Source: Planctomycetaceae bacterium (GTDB taxonomy: Bacteria; Planctomycetota; Phycisphaerae; Phycisphaerales; SM1A02). Taken from it: a DNA stretch of 64,000 bases. Positions 53,895 through 61,421 of the stretch are shown here, in pieces. The stretch's first letter is position 1. Each line of letters opens with the position of its first letter. Below the pieces are notes generated by a model. That model ran no database searches and was not told where the DNA came from. It saw only the letters and a program-made list of their open reading frames with translations. The stretch lies in assembly GCA_947492385.1 (NCBI GenBank), contig CANLMX010000002.1, positions 1-64,000 of the forward strand. The letters are read 5' to 3'. Position numbers and translations under genes: made by a program.

Positions 53895-54447
53895 TCCCGG
53901 CCTCCGGCGCGCGTCCGGTGCCGGCTGCAGGGTCGAACATGGCCAGCGCGTCGTTCCATCGGTCCTGGCTTCGGAGGAGGTGCTCCACCACCTCGCGCAC
54001 CGCGCCGTGCCCGCCGTGCGCGGAGGTCACGTACGCCGCCGCCGCGCGCACCTCGGGCGCAGCATCGTGCACCGCCACAGGGTAGCCACAGCAGCGCATG
54101 GCCGCGAGGTCGGGCAGGTCATCCCCCACGAACGCCACCTGGGACAGGGGGCATCCTGCGTCCCGCGCAACGTCAGCGATGGCGGAGGCCTTGTCGACCA
54201 CGCCCGCGTGGAGCCGTCGAACGCCGAGCTCCTCGAGCCGATGGCGGACGGCAAGCCCCGCGCGGCCGGTGATCACCGCGACGTCGCCCCCGAGGCGGCG
54301 CCACACGGCGATGCCCAGTCCGTCCTTCACGTTGAATCGCTTGGTCTCGTGGCCCATGTCATCGAGGGCCACGGTGCCATCGGTCAGCACGCCGTCCACG
54401 TCGAGGCACAGCACGCGGATGCCCGCGGCGTGCCCGACGGCGCTCAC
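53872..54447 (-). CDS. kdsC: 3-deoxy-D-manno-octulosonate 8-phosphate phosphatase
   Basis: The 191-residue HAD phosphatase has the nucleophile motif LDVDGVLTDGTV, FNVKDGLGI, the serine/threonine motif VITGRAG and the C-terminal acidic motif VAFVGDDLPDL, in the small C0-type layout of KdsC. It releases free Kdo for lipid A core synthesis. The GTG start overlaps the rpsT stop as GTGA, and the end overlaps the LptC-like gene by 23 bases. A short Pro/Arg/Ala tail follows the domain. Confidence 0.88.
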   Translation of the reverse strand: MSAVGHAAGIRVLCLDVDGVLTDGTVALDDMGHETKRFNVKDGLGIAVWRRLGGDVAVITGRAGLAVRHRLEELGVRRLHAGVVDKASAIADVARDAGCPLSQVAFVGDDLPDLAAMRCCGYPVAVHDAAPEVRAAAAYVTSAHGGHGAVREVVEHLLRSQDRWNDALAMFDPAAGTGRAPEAGSDRPRSA

Positions 54448-54719
54448 TTCGCGGCGCCCTGCAGCGCCTTCAGCCGCTTGGTCAGCCGGCTCTTCTTGCG
54501 CGCCGCGGTGTTGCGGTGCATGGTCGAGGTCGACGACACCTTGTCGAGCACGGCGGCAACCTTGCGGAGCTCCGCCTCGGCCGCCTTCGCGTCGCGGTCA
54601 TGGACCGCCTTGTCGAAGGCCTTGATCTGGTCCTTGACCCGGCGCTTGCGCCAGTTGTTGAGGGCGTTGCGCTTGGCGTTCTGTCGGACGCGCTTCTTGG
54701 CAGATTCGGTGTTCGGCAC
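54444..54719 (-). CDS. rpsT: 30S ribosomal protein S20
   Basis: The 91-residue very basic helical protein is S20: PNTESAKKRVRQNAKRNA at the start, DKVSSTSTMHRNTAARKKSRLTKRL near the end. It binds 16S rRNA early in 30S assembly. The start is GTG 54719, preceded by an AGGAAG ribosome site (54724-54729) and a TACTGT box. It is translationally coupled to kdsC by a GTGA overlap, an unusual pairing of ribosome and LPS genes. Confidence 0.93.
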   Translation of the reverse strand: MPNTESAKKRVRQNAKRNALNNWRKRRVKDQIKAFDKAVHDRDAKAAEAELRKVAAVLDKVSSTSTMHRNTAARKKSRLTKRLKALQGAAK

Positions 54720-54747
54720 GTGCTTCCTTGGGGTTCGGTCGAGCCGC

Positions 54748-54753
54748 ACAGTA
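54748..54753 (-). promoter_or_regulatory. -10-like box TACTGT of rpsT
   Basis: TACTGT (minus strand) lies 28 bases before GTG 54719, and AGGAAG is placed between them, so rpsT has a short leader. Confidence 0.45.
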
Positions 54754-54887
54754 TGCCACGATCCGCCGCCGTCGGCAACCGCCGTTCCGAGGCGCCGTCC
54801 CGCGCCGGTCGCGTCCCGTGCTCGGATAACCCGTGGCGTGCACCGGGTCACGGCAACCGCCCACCCCCACCGATGCGTAGTCTCCAC

Positions 54888-54921
54888 TTGACGCGGGCGC
54901 CCGGTTTCCGGACACTATCGC
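54888..54921 (+). promoter_or_regulatory. Candidate sigma-70-type promoter TTGACG with GACACT/TATCGC
   Basis: TTGACG (54888-54893) is 17 bases from GACACT (54911-54916), with TATCGC immediately after. This is the best -35 in the window. It would drive the coiled-coil gene at 54976 with a leader of about 50 bases. Confidence 0.4.
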
Positions 54922-54929
54922 GTTCATCC

Positions 54930-54952
54930 GGCGCGGGCATCCTGCCCGCGCC
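54930..54952 (+). promoter_or_regulatory. Perfect 10-bp hairpin in the 5' leader
   Basis: A 10-bp stem (54930-54939 with 54943-54952) and 3-base loop TCC lies in the predicted leader of the 54976 gene, just before its GGAGG ribosome site (54960-54964). It may protect or regulate the transcript. Confidence 0.45.
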
Positions 54953-54975
54953 ACGCCTTGGAGGTCCGTCAGACC

Positions 54976-56301
54976 ATGAATCAGCGCACGACCGGCCTCG
55001 TGGTGGGCCTCGTCACCTTCGTCATCCTCACGGTCGGGCTGCTCGCCAGCACGATCTACTTCCACCTCGAGGCGCAGTCGGCGCTCGGCTCGAAGAAGCA
55101 GGCCGACGACGCCCGCGCGGCGGCGCAATCGGCCTCCACCAAGGCCGAGTCCGCCTACAAGCAGCTGGCCGGCTTCGTCGTGGGCGACGCCGAGATGACC
55201 CCGGGCGAGGACGCTCTTGCCAACATCAAGAAGGCGCTCGCCGCCGAGGACGTCGCCAACCTCAAGGTGGAGTTCGATTCGCTCCGCGCCGACCGCGAGC
55301 AGCTCAAGCAGGACAACCAGAACCTCAAGGACCAGGTCGCCAAGGCCGAGTCGGCCGCCGACACCGCCCGCGCCGAGGCGGAGAAGTCCGCCGCCGCGGC
55401 GAACGCCGCGTCCAAGCGCGTCGACGCGGACCTCGGCACCTACCGAACCTCGGTCCAGAAGTACGAGACCGACGTCAAGAGCACCGTCGACTCGATCAGC
55501 AAGCTGCAGGACGAGATCGACCAGCGCCGCCGCACCGAGGTCGCGGAGCTCCAGGAGAAGATCAACGCCGAGAGCGTCTCGAAGGCCACGCTGCAGACGC
55601 GCGTCGGTGAACTCGAGAAGACGGTCGACCAGTACCGCATCAAGCCGGAGAATGCCGCCAGCCTCGCGGACGGGCGCATCATCGACGTCGGCAGCCAGAA
55701 CGGCGAGGTGTTCCTGTCGATCGGCTCCAAGCAGCGCGTCCAGCCCGGCATGACGTTCGACGTCTACGACTCCCCGGCTTCCATCCAGTTCAACCCGTCC
55801 AGCGGCGAACTGATCCCCGGCAAGGCCCGCGTCCAGGTCCTGAAGGTCGACGAGAACACCTCCACGGCCCGCGTCATCCCCGAGAGCCGCCGCACCGGCG
55901 CACGCACGCGCCCGGTGGTCAAGGACGACGTGATCGCCAACGTCATCTTCAGCCCCGACTACCGCTACAAGTTCCTCGTGCACGGCCTCTTCGACGTCGA
56001 CAACGACGGCACGGCCACCGCCGCGGAGGCTGAGTTCGTCCGTGGGCGCATCAGCTCGTGGGGTGGCGAGGTCGTGACCGGCGATCGCCTGCGCGGCGAC
56101 CTCGACTTCGTGGTCATGGGCGTGCGGCCGACCGAGCCGCTCGACCTGCCCGCCAACGCGGACGAAGGCCAGTACACGGCGCACTTCGACCTCAAGCGCG
56201 CGTACGAGACCTACAACGCACTCTTCAACGATGCGCAGGCCGCACGCGTCCCGGTCCTCAACTGGAACCGGATGCAGGTCCTGACCAACGAGGGTCGCTG
56301 A
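54976..56301 (+). CDS. Membrane-anchored coiled-coil protein with C-terminal beta domain
   Basis: The 441-residue protein has one N-terminal helix (TTGLVVGLVTFVILTVGLLAS), a long coiled coil (about 40-225; REQLKQDNQNLKDQVAKAES) and a C-terminal region of about 210 residues. That region includes IGSKQRVQPGMTFDVYD and VHGLFDVDNDGTATAAEAE, a calcium-loop-like segment. No family is recognised, though similar proteins are common in planctomycetes. It has a clear ribosome site and leader hairpin. Confidence 0.6.
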   Translation: MNQRTTGLVVGLVTFVILTVGLLASTIYFHLEAQSALGSKKQADDARAAAQSASTKAESAYKQLAGFVVGDAEMTPGEDALANIKKALAAEDVANLKVEFDSLRADREQLKQDNQNLKDQVAKAESAADTARAEAEKSAAAANAASKRVDADLGTYRTSVQKYETDVKSTVDSISKLQDEIDQRRRTEVAELQEKINAESVSKATLQTRVGELEKTVDQYRIKPENAASLADGRIIDVGSQNGEVFLSIGSKQRVQPGMTFDVYDSPASIQFNPSSGELIPGKARVQVLKVDENTSTARVIPESRRTGARTRPVVKDDVIANVIFSPDYRYKFLVHGLFDVDNDGTATAAEAEFVRGRISSWGGEVVTGDRLRGDLDFVVMGVRPTEPLDLPANADEGQYTAHFDLKRAYETYNALFNDAQAARVPVLNWNRMQVLTNEGR

Positions 56302-56320
56302 GCCTCCGGGCGCGGCCTCG

Positions 56321-57373
56321 ATGGGCGCCCGGCGCACCCTGCCCCCTCCCGTCCGCACGGCGGTCGCGTTGGCGCAGTACGGCGCCGCACGATCGTTCGA
56401 GTGGCTGTTCGGTGCGTTCCCGCCGGAACAGAACCTCCGCACGGCGGGGGTCGTGGCGGACACGTGGGCCGCACTGAACCCGCACCGGCTCGCACGCGCC
56501 GCCGGCAACGTGCGGCGTGCATTCCCCGACCTTCCGGAACGGGACGTCGATGCGCTCGCCCGCGCCAGCGTGCGCTACATGTTCCGGACGTACATGGTGG
56601 ACGCGTTCCAGCTGCCGCGGCTGCTCACGGAGGAGACGTGGCCGCGCCACGTCGATCTCGACGAGGCCCGCCGCGGCATCGAGACGATGATCGGCGATCG
56701 GCCCGCGATCTTCCTCGCACCGCATGCGGGCAACTGGGAGTTGCTGGGGTTCTTCCCGACCCTCATGGGGTTCCGGATGCATGCCCTCGCCCGGCCGCTC
56801 GACAATCCGTACCTCTGGGCATGGGCCCTCGGCAAGCGCCAGGCGCGCGGCATGCGCGTCATCACCAAGTACGGCGCGACGGATGAGCTGCAGCGCATCG
56901 TGACCGACGGCGGGCGCATCGCGTTGATCGCCGACCAGGATGCGGGCCAGGACGGCGTGTTCGTCCCGTACTTCGGCCAGATGGCGAGCGCCTACAAGTC
57001 GGTGGCGTTGCTCGCGCTGCGATACGAGCTGCCGATCGTGGTGGGCGTGGCGCTCCGCCATGGCCCCGGGTTCTCGTACCGGGTGCACACCACCGATGTC
57101 ATCCGCCCGCAGGACTGGGCCGACCAGGAGGACCCCGTCTTCTGGATCACGGCGCGCTATAACCACGCGATGGAGCGCGCCGTCATGCTCGACCCGGGGC
57201 AGTACCTCTGGATCCACCGCCGGTGGAAGAGCCGCCCGCGCTGGGAACGCGACCGCAAGCCCATGCCGGAACGCGTGCAGGCGAAGTTGCGTGCGCTCCC
57301 GTGGCTTGCCCCCGGCACCGTCGACCGACTGGTCGCCGACGCGGCACGCGTGGCCGAGGGCGCGGCGGCGTGA
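56321..57373 (+). CDS. Lipid A biosynthesis acyltransferase (LpxL/HtrB-like)
   Basis: The 350-residue protein has the family's catalytic HX4E motif in FLAPHAGNWELLGFF, YLWAWALGKRQARG, LIADQDAGQDGVFVPYFG and ERAVMLDPGQYLWIHRRWKSRP. It adds secondary acyl chains to Kdo-lipid A at the inner membrane. No clear N-terminal helix is seen. It follows the coiled-coil gene by 19 bases and overlaps the receiver gene as GTGA. It fits the LPS gene group around it. Confidence 0.85.
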   Translation: MGARRTLPPPVRTAVALAQYGAARSFEWLFGAFPPEQNLRTAGVVADTWAALNPHRLARAAGNVRRAFPDLPERDVDALARASVRYMFRTYMVDAFQLPRLLTEETWPRHVDLDEARRGIETMIGDRPAIFLAPHAGNWELLGFFPTLMGFRMHALARPLDNPYLWAWALGKRQARGMRVITKYGATDELQRIVTDGGRIALIADQDAGQDGVFVPYFGQMASAYKSVALLALRYELPIVVGVALRHGPGFSYRVHTTDVIRPQDWADQEDPVFWITARYNHAMERAVMLDPGQYLWIHRRWKSRPRWERDRKPMPERVQAKLRALPWLAPGTVDRLVADAARVAEGAAA

Positions 57374-57756
57374 CCGGCCCGGGCGCGAGGCTCGAAGGTG
57401 TCCGCGTGCTGGTCGTCGACGACGACGCGGACATCCGCGAAGCGATGGGCCTCGCGCTGCGCTCCGAGGGTGCGACGGTCGAGGACGCCCCCGACGGGAG
57501 CGTCGCCTCGCACCTGCTGGCGGCCCGACGGCCCGATGCGATGGTGCTGGACCTGATGCTCCCCGGACAGAGCGGGTTCGCCGTGCTCGAGCGGGCGCGA
57601 TCCGGCCCGTCCCCGGTGCCCGTCGTGATGGTGACGGCCAACCGCGGGCAGCGGCATGCCGAGATGGCCCGCTCGCTCGGCGCCGAGACCTACCTGGTCA
57701 AGCCGGTTCCGCTCGCGCGCCTCGTCGACGCGGTCGCCGCCGCCGCAGGCAGGTGA
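57370..57756 (+). CDS. Single-domain response regulator
   Basis: This 128-residue receiver domain alone includes VLVVDDDADIREAMG (acidic pocket), phospho-acceptor Asp in MVLDLMLPG, the conserved Thr in VMVTANRG, and the Lys in YLVKPVP. No output domain or adjacent histidine kinase is present, so it may act by protein-protein contact. GTG 57370 overlaps the LpxL-like gene stop as GTGA. Confidence 0.88.
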   Translation: MTGPGARLEGVRVLVVDDDADIREAMGLALRSEGATVEDAPDGSVASHLLAARRPDAMVLDLMLPGQSGFAVLERARSGPSPVPVVMVTANRGQRHAEMARSLGAETYLVKPVPLARLVDAVAAAAGR

Positions 57757-57775
57757 CGCCCCGGCCCGCACCCAC

Positions 57776-57781
57776 TATCGT
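57776..57781 (+). promoter_or_regulatory. -10-like box TATCGT
   Basis: TATCGT lies 36 bases before ATG 57818, predicting a leader of about 29 bases. Confidence 0.35.
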
Positions 57782-57817
57782 TGGTCGCCGATCCCCCTCA
57801 TCCCCCGGAACCGCACG

Positions 57818-58120
57818 ATGCCGATCGTCAACTACGCCATCCAGAACCGCACGAAGTCCGAGGACGGCGCGCTGCTGCCGATCGGGGCGCGCGCCGAAGT
57901 GCTGGCCGGGCTGGAATCCTGCAACACGGCGCCGGACCATGCCGGCGGGAATGTCCTGTACGGACCGGGGCTGCAGATCCACATGCTCCCGGGCGAGGAC
58001 CCGATCCGGCAGATGAATCTCATCATCACGGAGCCGGACATCGCGTGGGAGGTCATCCTCCGCATGCGCGAACAGTTCCGCTGGCGATTCACCGACCTCG
58101 AGACCGGCGATTCCCTGTGA
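57818..58120 (+). CDS. Conserved-looking hypothetical protein
   Basis: This 100-residue soluble protein starts MPIVNYAIQNRTKSEDGA. It has mixed alpha/beta composition and a segment DIAWEVILRMREQFRWRFTD. There are no signal peptide, cysteine pairs or catalytic motifs. No family is recognised. It has its own promoter-like box and ends 15 bases before the convergent small gene. Confidence 0.6.
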   Translation: MPIVNYAIQNRTKSEDGALLPIGARAEVLAGLESCNTAPDHAGGNVLYGPGLQIHMLPGEDPIRQMNLIITEPDIAWEVILRMREQFRWRFTDLETGDSL

Positions 58121-58135
58121 CGCCGGGCGGCAGGT

Positions 58136-58513
58136 TCACTCGAGCGGTTCGCTCTCGATCCCTGCATGCTCTCCGGCGCGATGCTTCTCGACGTAGCGAC
58201 GCACCCAGTTCTCCCAGGTCTTGCCGGCCGCCGTGTCCTTGCCGGTGAACTCGATGCGGCGCACGTCCGCGCACGCGATGGTGCGCTTGGCGCCGGTCGA
58301 CGTCTCGATCACGCGCAGCGAGGCCCCTCCGGGAAGGTCGCGGTGATCGAACACGAAGCACTCGGTGCGTGATCCGTCCTCGAGCGTGAGGGTCACGTCG
58401 CCCCGGTAATCGAACGCCTCGCCGAACGCACGCGCCCGTCGGTCGGCAGGAATGGCGGACAGGTCGACGACGGCGCCTTGGCCGATGGCGTGCTCGGTGG
58501 TTTCCATGGTCAT
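58136..58513 (-). CDS. Hypothetical protein
   Basis: The 125-residue soluble protein begins MTMETTEHAIGQGAVVDL. It has a beta-rich centre (VTLTLEDGSRTECFVFDHRD; SLRVIETSTGAKRTIACADVRRIEFTG) that looks like a small SH3- or Sm-like barrel, and a helical tail (WENWVRRYVEKHRA). The function is unknown. It shares an ATGA overlap with the upstream gene, forming a two-gene unit with a long structured leader. Confidence 0.55.
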   Translation of the reverse strand: MTMETTEHAIGQGAVVDLSAIPADRRARAFGEAFDYRGDVTLTLEDGSRTECFVFDHRDLPGGASLRVIETSTGAKRTIACADVRRIEFTGKDTAAGKTWENWVRRYVEKHRAGEHAGIESEPLE

Positions 58514-58896
58514 GCTCCGCCCTTCGGGTGGGTCCGGCCGGCGCTGCGCCGCGCATCCTCGGCGGCCGCGCACAGCATCTCGTCGAGTTCGCGCATCAGC
58601 GACCGGGCCTCTGCCGCGGCCGCCTCGAGCGCCGTGCATCCCCGGATCTGGCGCATCGGGTCCACGCGGTGGGCGTCCGCGAGCCGGCGATCCAGGGCCG
58701 CGGCCTCGGCCTCGAGCGCGGCCGCCACGGCACAGGCCGCGGAGAGCGCGGCCAGCCGAGGATCGTTCGACGGGAGGTCCGAGAGCGCGGACGTGCCGGA
58801 CAGGCGCAGGCGCGCGTCCGTGGCATGACCCTCGCCTTGAGGGGCGTTGGTCACGGGCTCGCGTTGCTTCGGGCGGGTCGGTGAGGCGATGTCCAT
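58510..58896 (-). CDS. Hypothetical Ala-rich helical protein
   Basis: The 128-residue protein has a charged, disordered first third and then amphipathic helices rich in Ala, Glu and Arg (CAVAAALEAEAAALDRRLADA; RSLMRELDEMLCAAAEDARR). No domain is recognised. It is the first gene of a two-gene unit that also holds the 58136 gene. The upstream 72 bases contain two hairpins and a TATGAT box. Confidence 0.5.
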   Translation of the reverse strand: MDIASPTRPKQREPVTNAPQGEGHATDARLRLSGTSALSDLPSNDPRLAALSAACAVAAALEAEAAALDRRLADAHRVDPMRQIRGCTALEAAAAEARSLMRELDEMLCAAAEDARRSAGRTHPKGGA

Positions 58897-58917
58897 GCGT
58901 GAACGACGGGTGCGGGG

Positions 58918-58957
58918 AAGCCCAGACGGGCTTCAACCTCCCGCCGTCCGTGGCGGG
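58918..58957 (-). promoter_or_regulatory. Two tandem hairpins in the leader of the 58.1-58.9 kb unit
   Basis: In transcript order the leader carries CCCGCC-ACGGAC-GGCGGG (58940-58957), six bases, then AAGCCC-GTCT-GGGCTT (58918-58933). Both stems are perfect. The TATGAT box just upstream would place them inside the mRNA, 21 bases before the start codon. Confidence 0.5.
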
Positions 58958-58968
58958 AAAGATGACTC

Positions 58969-58974
58969 ATCATA
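58969..58974 (-). promoter_or_regulatory. -10-like box TATGAT
   Basis: TATGAT (minus strand) lies 72 bases before ATG 58896, giving the longest predicted leader in the window. Confidence 0.45.
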
Positions 58975-59002
58975 CGCATTCCCCCGACGATTCCGCACCT
59001 GC

Positions 59003-59008
59003 TAACCT
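59003..59008 (+). promoter_or_regulatory. -10-like box TAACCT of galE
   Basis: TAACCT ends 12 bases before ATG 59021, so the galE leader would be only about 5 bases. Confidence 0.4.
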
Positions 59009-59020
59009 GCCGATAACACC

Positions 59021-60049
59021 ATGCATTGCCTCGTCACGGGAGCGGCCGGATACATCGGGTCCCACACCGTGCGCGAACTGCTCGCCCGGGGAGCCACGCG
59101 TATCGTCGCGGTCGATTCGCTGGAGCGAGGCCATCGCCGCGCCATCGAGGCCCTGGAACGGCTCGCTCCGGGCAAGGTGCGGTTCGCGCGCATCGATGTC
59201 CGCGACCGGGCCGCCATGTCGGCGCTGATGCGCGAGGAACGCCCGGAATCCGTGCTCCACTTCGCGGCGCTCACGCTGGTCGGCGAGTCGGTCCGGCAAC
59301 CTGCGGCCTACTGGAGCTGCTCGGCGGGCGGGACCGCCAGCCTGCTCGAGGCCATGCGCGACGCCGGGACGGAACGGCTGGTCTTCTCGTCGACGGCCGC
59401 CACGTACGGCATCCCCCAGTCGATGCCGATCACCGAGGACACGCCGCAGCAGCCATGCAATCCGTATGGATCGGCGAAACTCGCGTGCGAGACGATGATC
59501 GCCGAGGAGGCCGAGGCCGCCCGCCGCGACGGTCGCGCGTTCGGCGCGATCCTGCTCCGTTACTTCAACGTCGCCGGCTGCGCCTCGGACGGGTCGCTGG
59601 GCGAGGACCACGATCCCGAGACGCACCTGGTGCCGTCCGCGCTGCAGGCCGCGCTGGGCGCACGCCCCGCACTCGAGATCTTCGGCACGGATTACCCCAC
59701 CCCGGACGGCACGTGCATCCGTGACTACGTGCACGTCGAGGACTTGGCCTCGGCGCACGTCGATGCGCTCCGCGCGCTCCGACCGCGCGAGTGCCGTGCC
59801 TTCAACGTCGGCATCGGGCACGGCTTCAGCGTGCGCGAGGTGCTCGACGCATGCGAGCGCGCGGTGGGGCGACCGATCCCCGCGAACGTGGCGCCCCGCC
59901 GGGAAGGCGACCCGCCCGAGCTGCGCTCGGACCCCGCACGCATCATGCGCGAACTCGGCTGGTCACCGCGCCACCGCACGCTCGCCCCGATGGTCGAGAG
60001 CGCCTGGCGCTGGATGCAGGCCAATCCCCGCGGGTACGACGACCGCTGA
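59021..60049 (+). CDS. galE: UDP-glucose 4-epimerase
   Basis: This 342-residue extended SDR enzyme has the NAD motif VTGAAGYIGSHTV, FAALTLVGESVRQP, the catalytic pair in NPYGSAKLACE (Tyr-x3-Lys), LLRYFNVAGC and TPDGTCIRDYVHVEDLA. These are the GalE signatures. It interconverts UDP-glucose and UDP-galactose for surface polysaccharide; its place among LPS genes fits this. Confidence 0.9.
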   Translation: MHCLVTGAAGYIGSHTVRELLARGATRIVAVDSLERGHRRAIEALERLAPGKVRFARIDVRDRAAMSALMREERPESVLHFAALTLVGESVRQPAAYWSCSAGGTASLLEAMRDAGTERLVFSSTAATYGIPQSMPITEDTPQQPCNPYGSAKLACETMIAEEAEAARRDGRAFGAILLRYFNVAGCASDGSLGEDHDPETHLVPSALQAALGARPALEIFGTDYPTPDGTCIRDYVHVEDLASAHVDALRALRPRECRAFNVGIGHGFSVREVLDACERAVGRPIPANVAPRREGDPPELRSDPARIMRELGWSPRHRTLAPMVESAWRWMQANPRGYDDR

Positions 60050-60059
60050 ACGGCCGAGG

Positions 60060-60716
60060 TCAGAGCGCGAAGCTGAGGCCGACCCAGAAGTCGAGCCCGT
60101 TGAATCCGGGATTGTTGCTCGACGTCCCGGCGTTCGAGACGTGGTACCAGCGCAACGACACGTAGGCGCGCGTGCCCTCCCATGCGTCAAACGTGACGCC
60201 GGCGCCTGCCGAGGGCGTGAAGTTGAAGTTGGTCCCGCCGACCGGCACCGGGCTCGACGAACCGATCATGCCGCACCCGCCGCTCACGAAGATCGACCAG
60301 CGCTCGGCCGCAAACAGGTGCCAGCGGAGCTGGAGGTCGCCGCCGAACACGCCCGCTCCCGAGGCACCCGTCTCGGCCGCGTAGCCCGCACTGCCGTAGA
60401 ACGCGAGTTCGAAGTCATCGACGAAGAACCACGCGATGCCGATGCGACCCTGCCCGATGTTCGTGCCTTCGAAGTTGCCCGCCCAGTCCCCTTCCACGTT
60501 CAGGCGCAGCGAGTCCTTCGCGCCGAAACGGGCGGGTGCGGGTGCATTCGTGCGCGCAGGTTCGGGCGCGGGTGCACCGGCCTCGCCTGCATCGGACCCG
60601 AGGAGCAGCGCGCGCGCGTCGACGCTCGCGGCGGCACAGGGCCCTGCCACGGAGAGCACGCATGCGGTTGCGAACGTCATTGCGCGATGGGCGCGGCACG
60701 CGGCGCGGATGAGCAT
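60060..60716 (-). CDS. PagL-like lipid A 3-O-deacylase / outer-membrane beta-barrel
   Basis: The 218-residue exported protein has a signal peptide (to about GPCAA), a Pro/Ala linker, then alternating beta-strands of an eight-strand barrel. The PagL hallmark H-x-S-N-A-G appears in SLRWYHVSNAGTSSNNPGFNG near the C terminus, with His and Ser of the catalytic triad; the third residue (Glu in PagL) is not certain. PagL trims an acyl chain from lipid A in the outer membrane. ATG 60716 is supported by a CATACT box 6 bases upstream. Confidence 0.75.
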   Translation of the reverse strand: MLIRAACRAHRAMTFATACVLSVAGPCAAASVDARALLLGSDAGEAGAPAPEPARTNAPAPARFGAKDSLRLNVEGDWAGNFEGTNIGQGRIGIAWFFVDDFELAFYGSAGYAAETGASGAGVFGGDLQLRWHLFAAERWSIFVSGGCGMIGSSSPVPVGGTNFNFTPSAGAGVTFDAWEGTRAYVSLRWYHVSNAGTSSNNPGFNGLDFWVGLSFAL

Positions 60717-60722
60717 CCGTGA

Positions 60723-60728
60723 AGTATG
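60723..60728 (-). promoter_or_regulatory. -10-like box CATACT, 6 bases before ATG
   Basis: CATACT (minus strand) ends 6 bases before ATG 60716 of the PagL-like gene. It lies beyond the terminator at 60759-60798, so the gene starts its own transcript. Confidence 0.4.
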
Positions 60729-60758
60729 CGCACCGCGCGTGTCGCACGCCACCGGAGC

Positions 60759-60798
60759 AAAAAAGCCGCCGTCGGACGCTCCGACACGTCCGACGGCG
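60759..60798 (-). terminator. Strong intrinsic terminator on the minus strand
   Basis: A perfect 11-bp stem (60788-60798 with 60767-60777) with 10-base loop is followed on the minus strand by a run of six T (60764-60759). It is the clearest Rho-independent terminator in the window, yet no minus-strand protein gene ends just before it. Confidence 0.8.
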
Positions 60799-60866
60799 AC
60801 GGATCGACGGCCCCGGACGGATCCAGGACCGCGAAGAAGTGGCAGGCTCGCACAGGCCCCCGGGCC
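60759..60866 (-). ncRNA. Candidate small RNA ending at the intrinsic terminator
   Basis: A TACTGT box on the minus strand (60873-60878) is followed about 70 bases later by the perfect terminator, with no open frame of note between. A transcript of about 108 bases is predicted. It does not show the conserved SRP RNA loop or an obvious 6S shape. A leader fragment or promoter-insulating terminator are alternatives. Confidence 0.4.
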
Positions 60867-60876
60867 AGACGAACAG

Positions 60877-60882
60877 TATCGT
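60877..60882 (+). promoter_or_regulatory. -10-like box TATCGT of the Nudix gene
   Basis: TATCGT overlaps the minus-strand TACTGT box by two bases. It would give a leader of about 74 bases before GTG 60963, containing a CCCGCC/GGCGGG hairpin. Confidence 0.35.
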
Positions 60883-60962
60883 TCAAACCGAACCGCCCGC
60901 CCCGCTTTCCCGGCGGGATTTCCTGCGCGATTTCGCATTTCCGACAGTGGCCGGAAACCCCC

Positions 60963-61421
60963 GTGACCCCTTCCGCCCCGAAAAACCGCATTCTGATCGC
61001 CGTGGCGGCCCTGGTGCGTTCTGGGCAGGCGGTCCCGGGAGGAAGCGGCCCCGAGGTCCTGATCGCCCTGCGCCACCCCAAGGCCATCCGCGGGGGGGTC
61101 TGGGAGCTCCCGGGCGGGAAAGCGTCGGCCGGCGAGTCCGCCTCCGAGGCGGCGGCGCGCGAACTGCTCGAGGAGACCGGGGTGGACGTCGACCCGGCGA
61201 CGGGCCGCGAACTCGGGACGGTGGAGCAGGACGACCCCACCCTGCCCGCGGAACGCTGGCTCCGGCTCACGCTGGTGGCGTTCGAGGCCCCACCTGGTGC
61301 CGTTCCCCAGCCGCTGGCGGCGGTCGAGTGCCGGTGGGAGCGCATCACGGCGCTCGATCGTTACGAATGGCCCGCGGCGAACCGGACGCTCAACGCGATC
61401 CTCGCCGACGCGTTCCGCTGA
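60963..61421 (+). CDS. Nudix hydrolase (MutT-like)
   Basis: This 152-residue protein has a complete Nudix box GGKASAGESASEAAARELLEETGV and preceding WELPGGK. The core after the box (WLRLTLVAFEA; CRWERITALD) is like MutT/8-oxo-dGTP pyrophosphatase and bacterial MutY-C-like domains. It hydrolyses nucleoside diphosphate derivatives; the substrate is unsettled. GTG 60963 starts it. The stop TGA abuts the convergent lipoprotein's stop with no gap. Confidence 0.85.
   Translation: MTPSAPKNRILIAVAALVRSGQAVPGGSGPEVLIALRHPKAIRGGVWELPGGKASAGESASEAAARELLEETGVDVDPATGRELGTVEQDDPTLPAERWLRLTLVAFEAPPGAVPQPLAAVECRWERITALDRYEWPAANRTLNAILADAFR

Noticed and set aside
58918..58957. Guanidine-II (mini-ykkC) riboswitch
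   Set aside because: Two tandem hairpins are present, but neither loop is the required ACGR tetraloop and neither downstream gene is a transporter of that class.
60759..60866. SRP RNA or 6S RNA
   Set aside because: The SRP core with its GGAAGCAG-type segment is missing, and the segment is too short for 6S with its central bubble.
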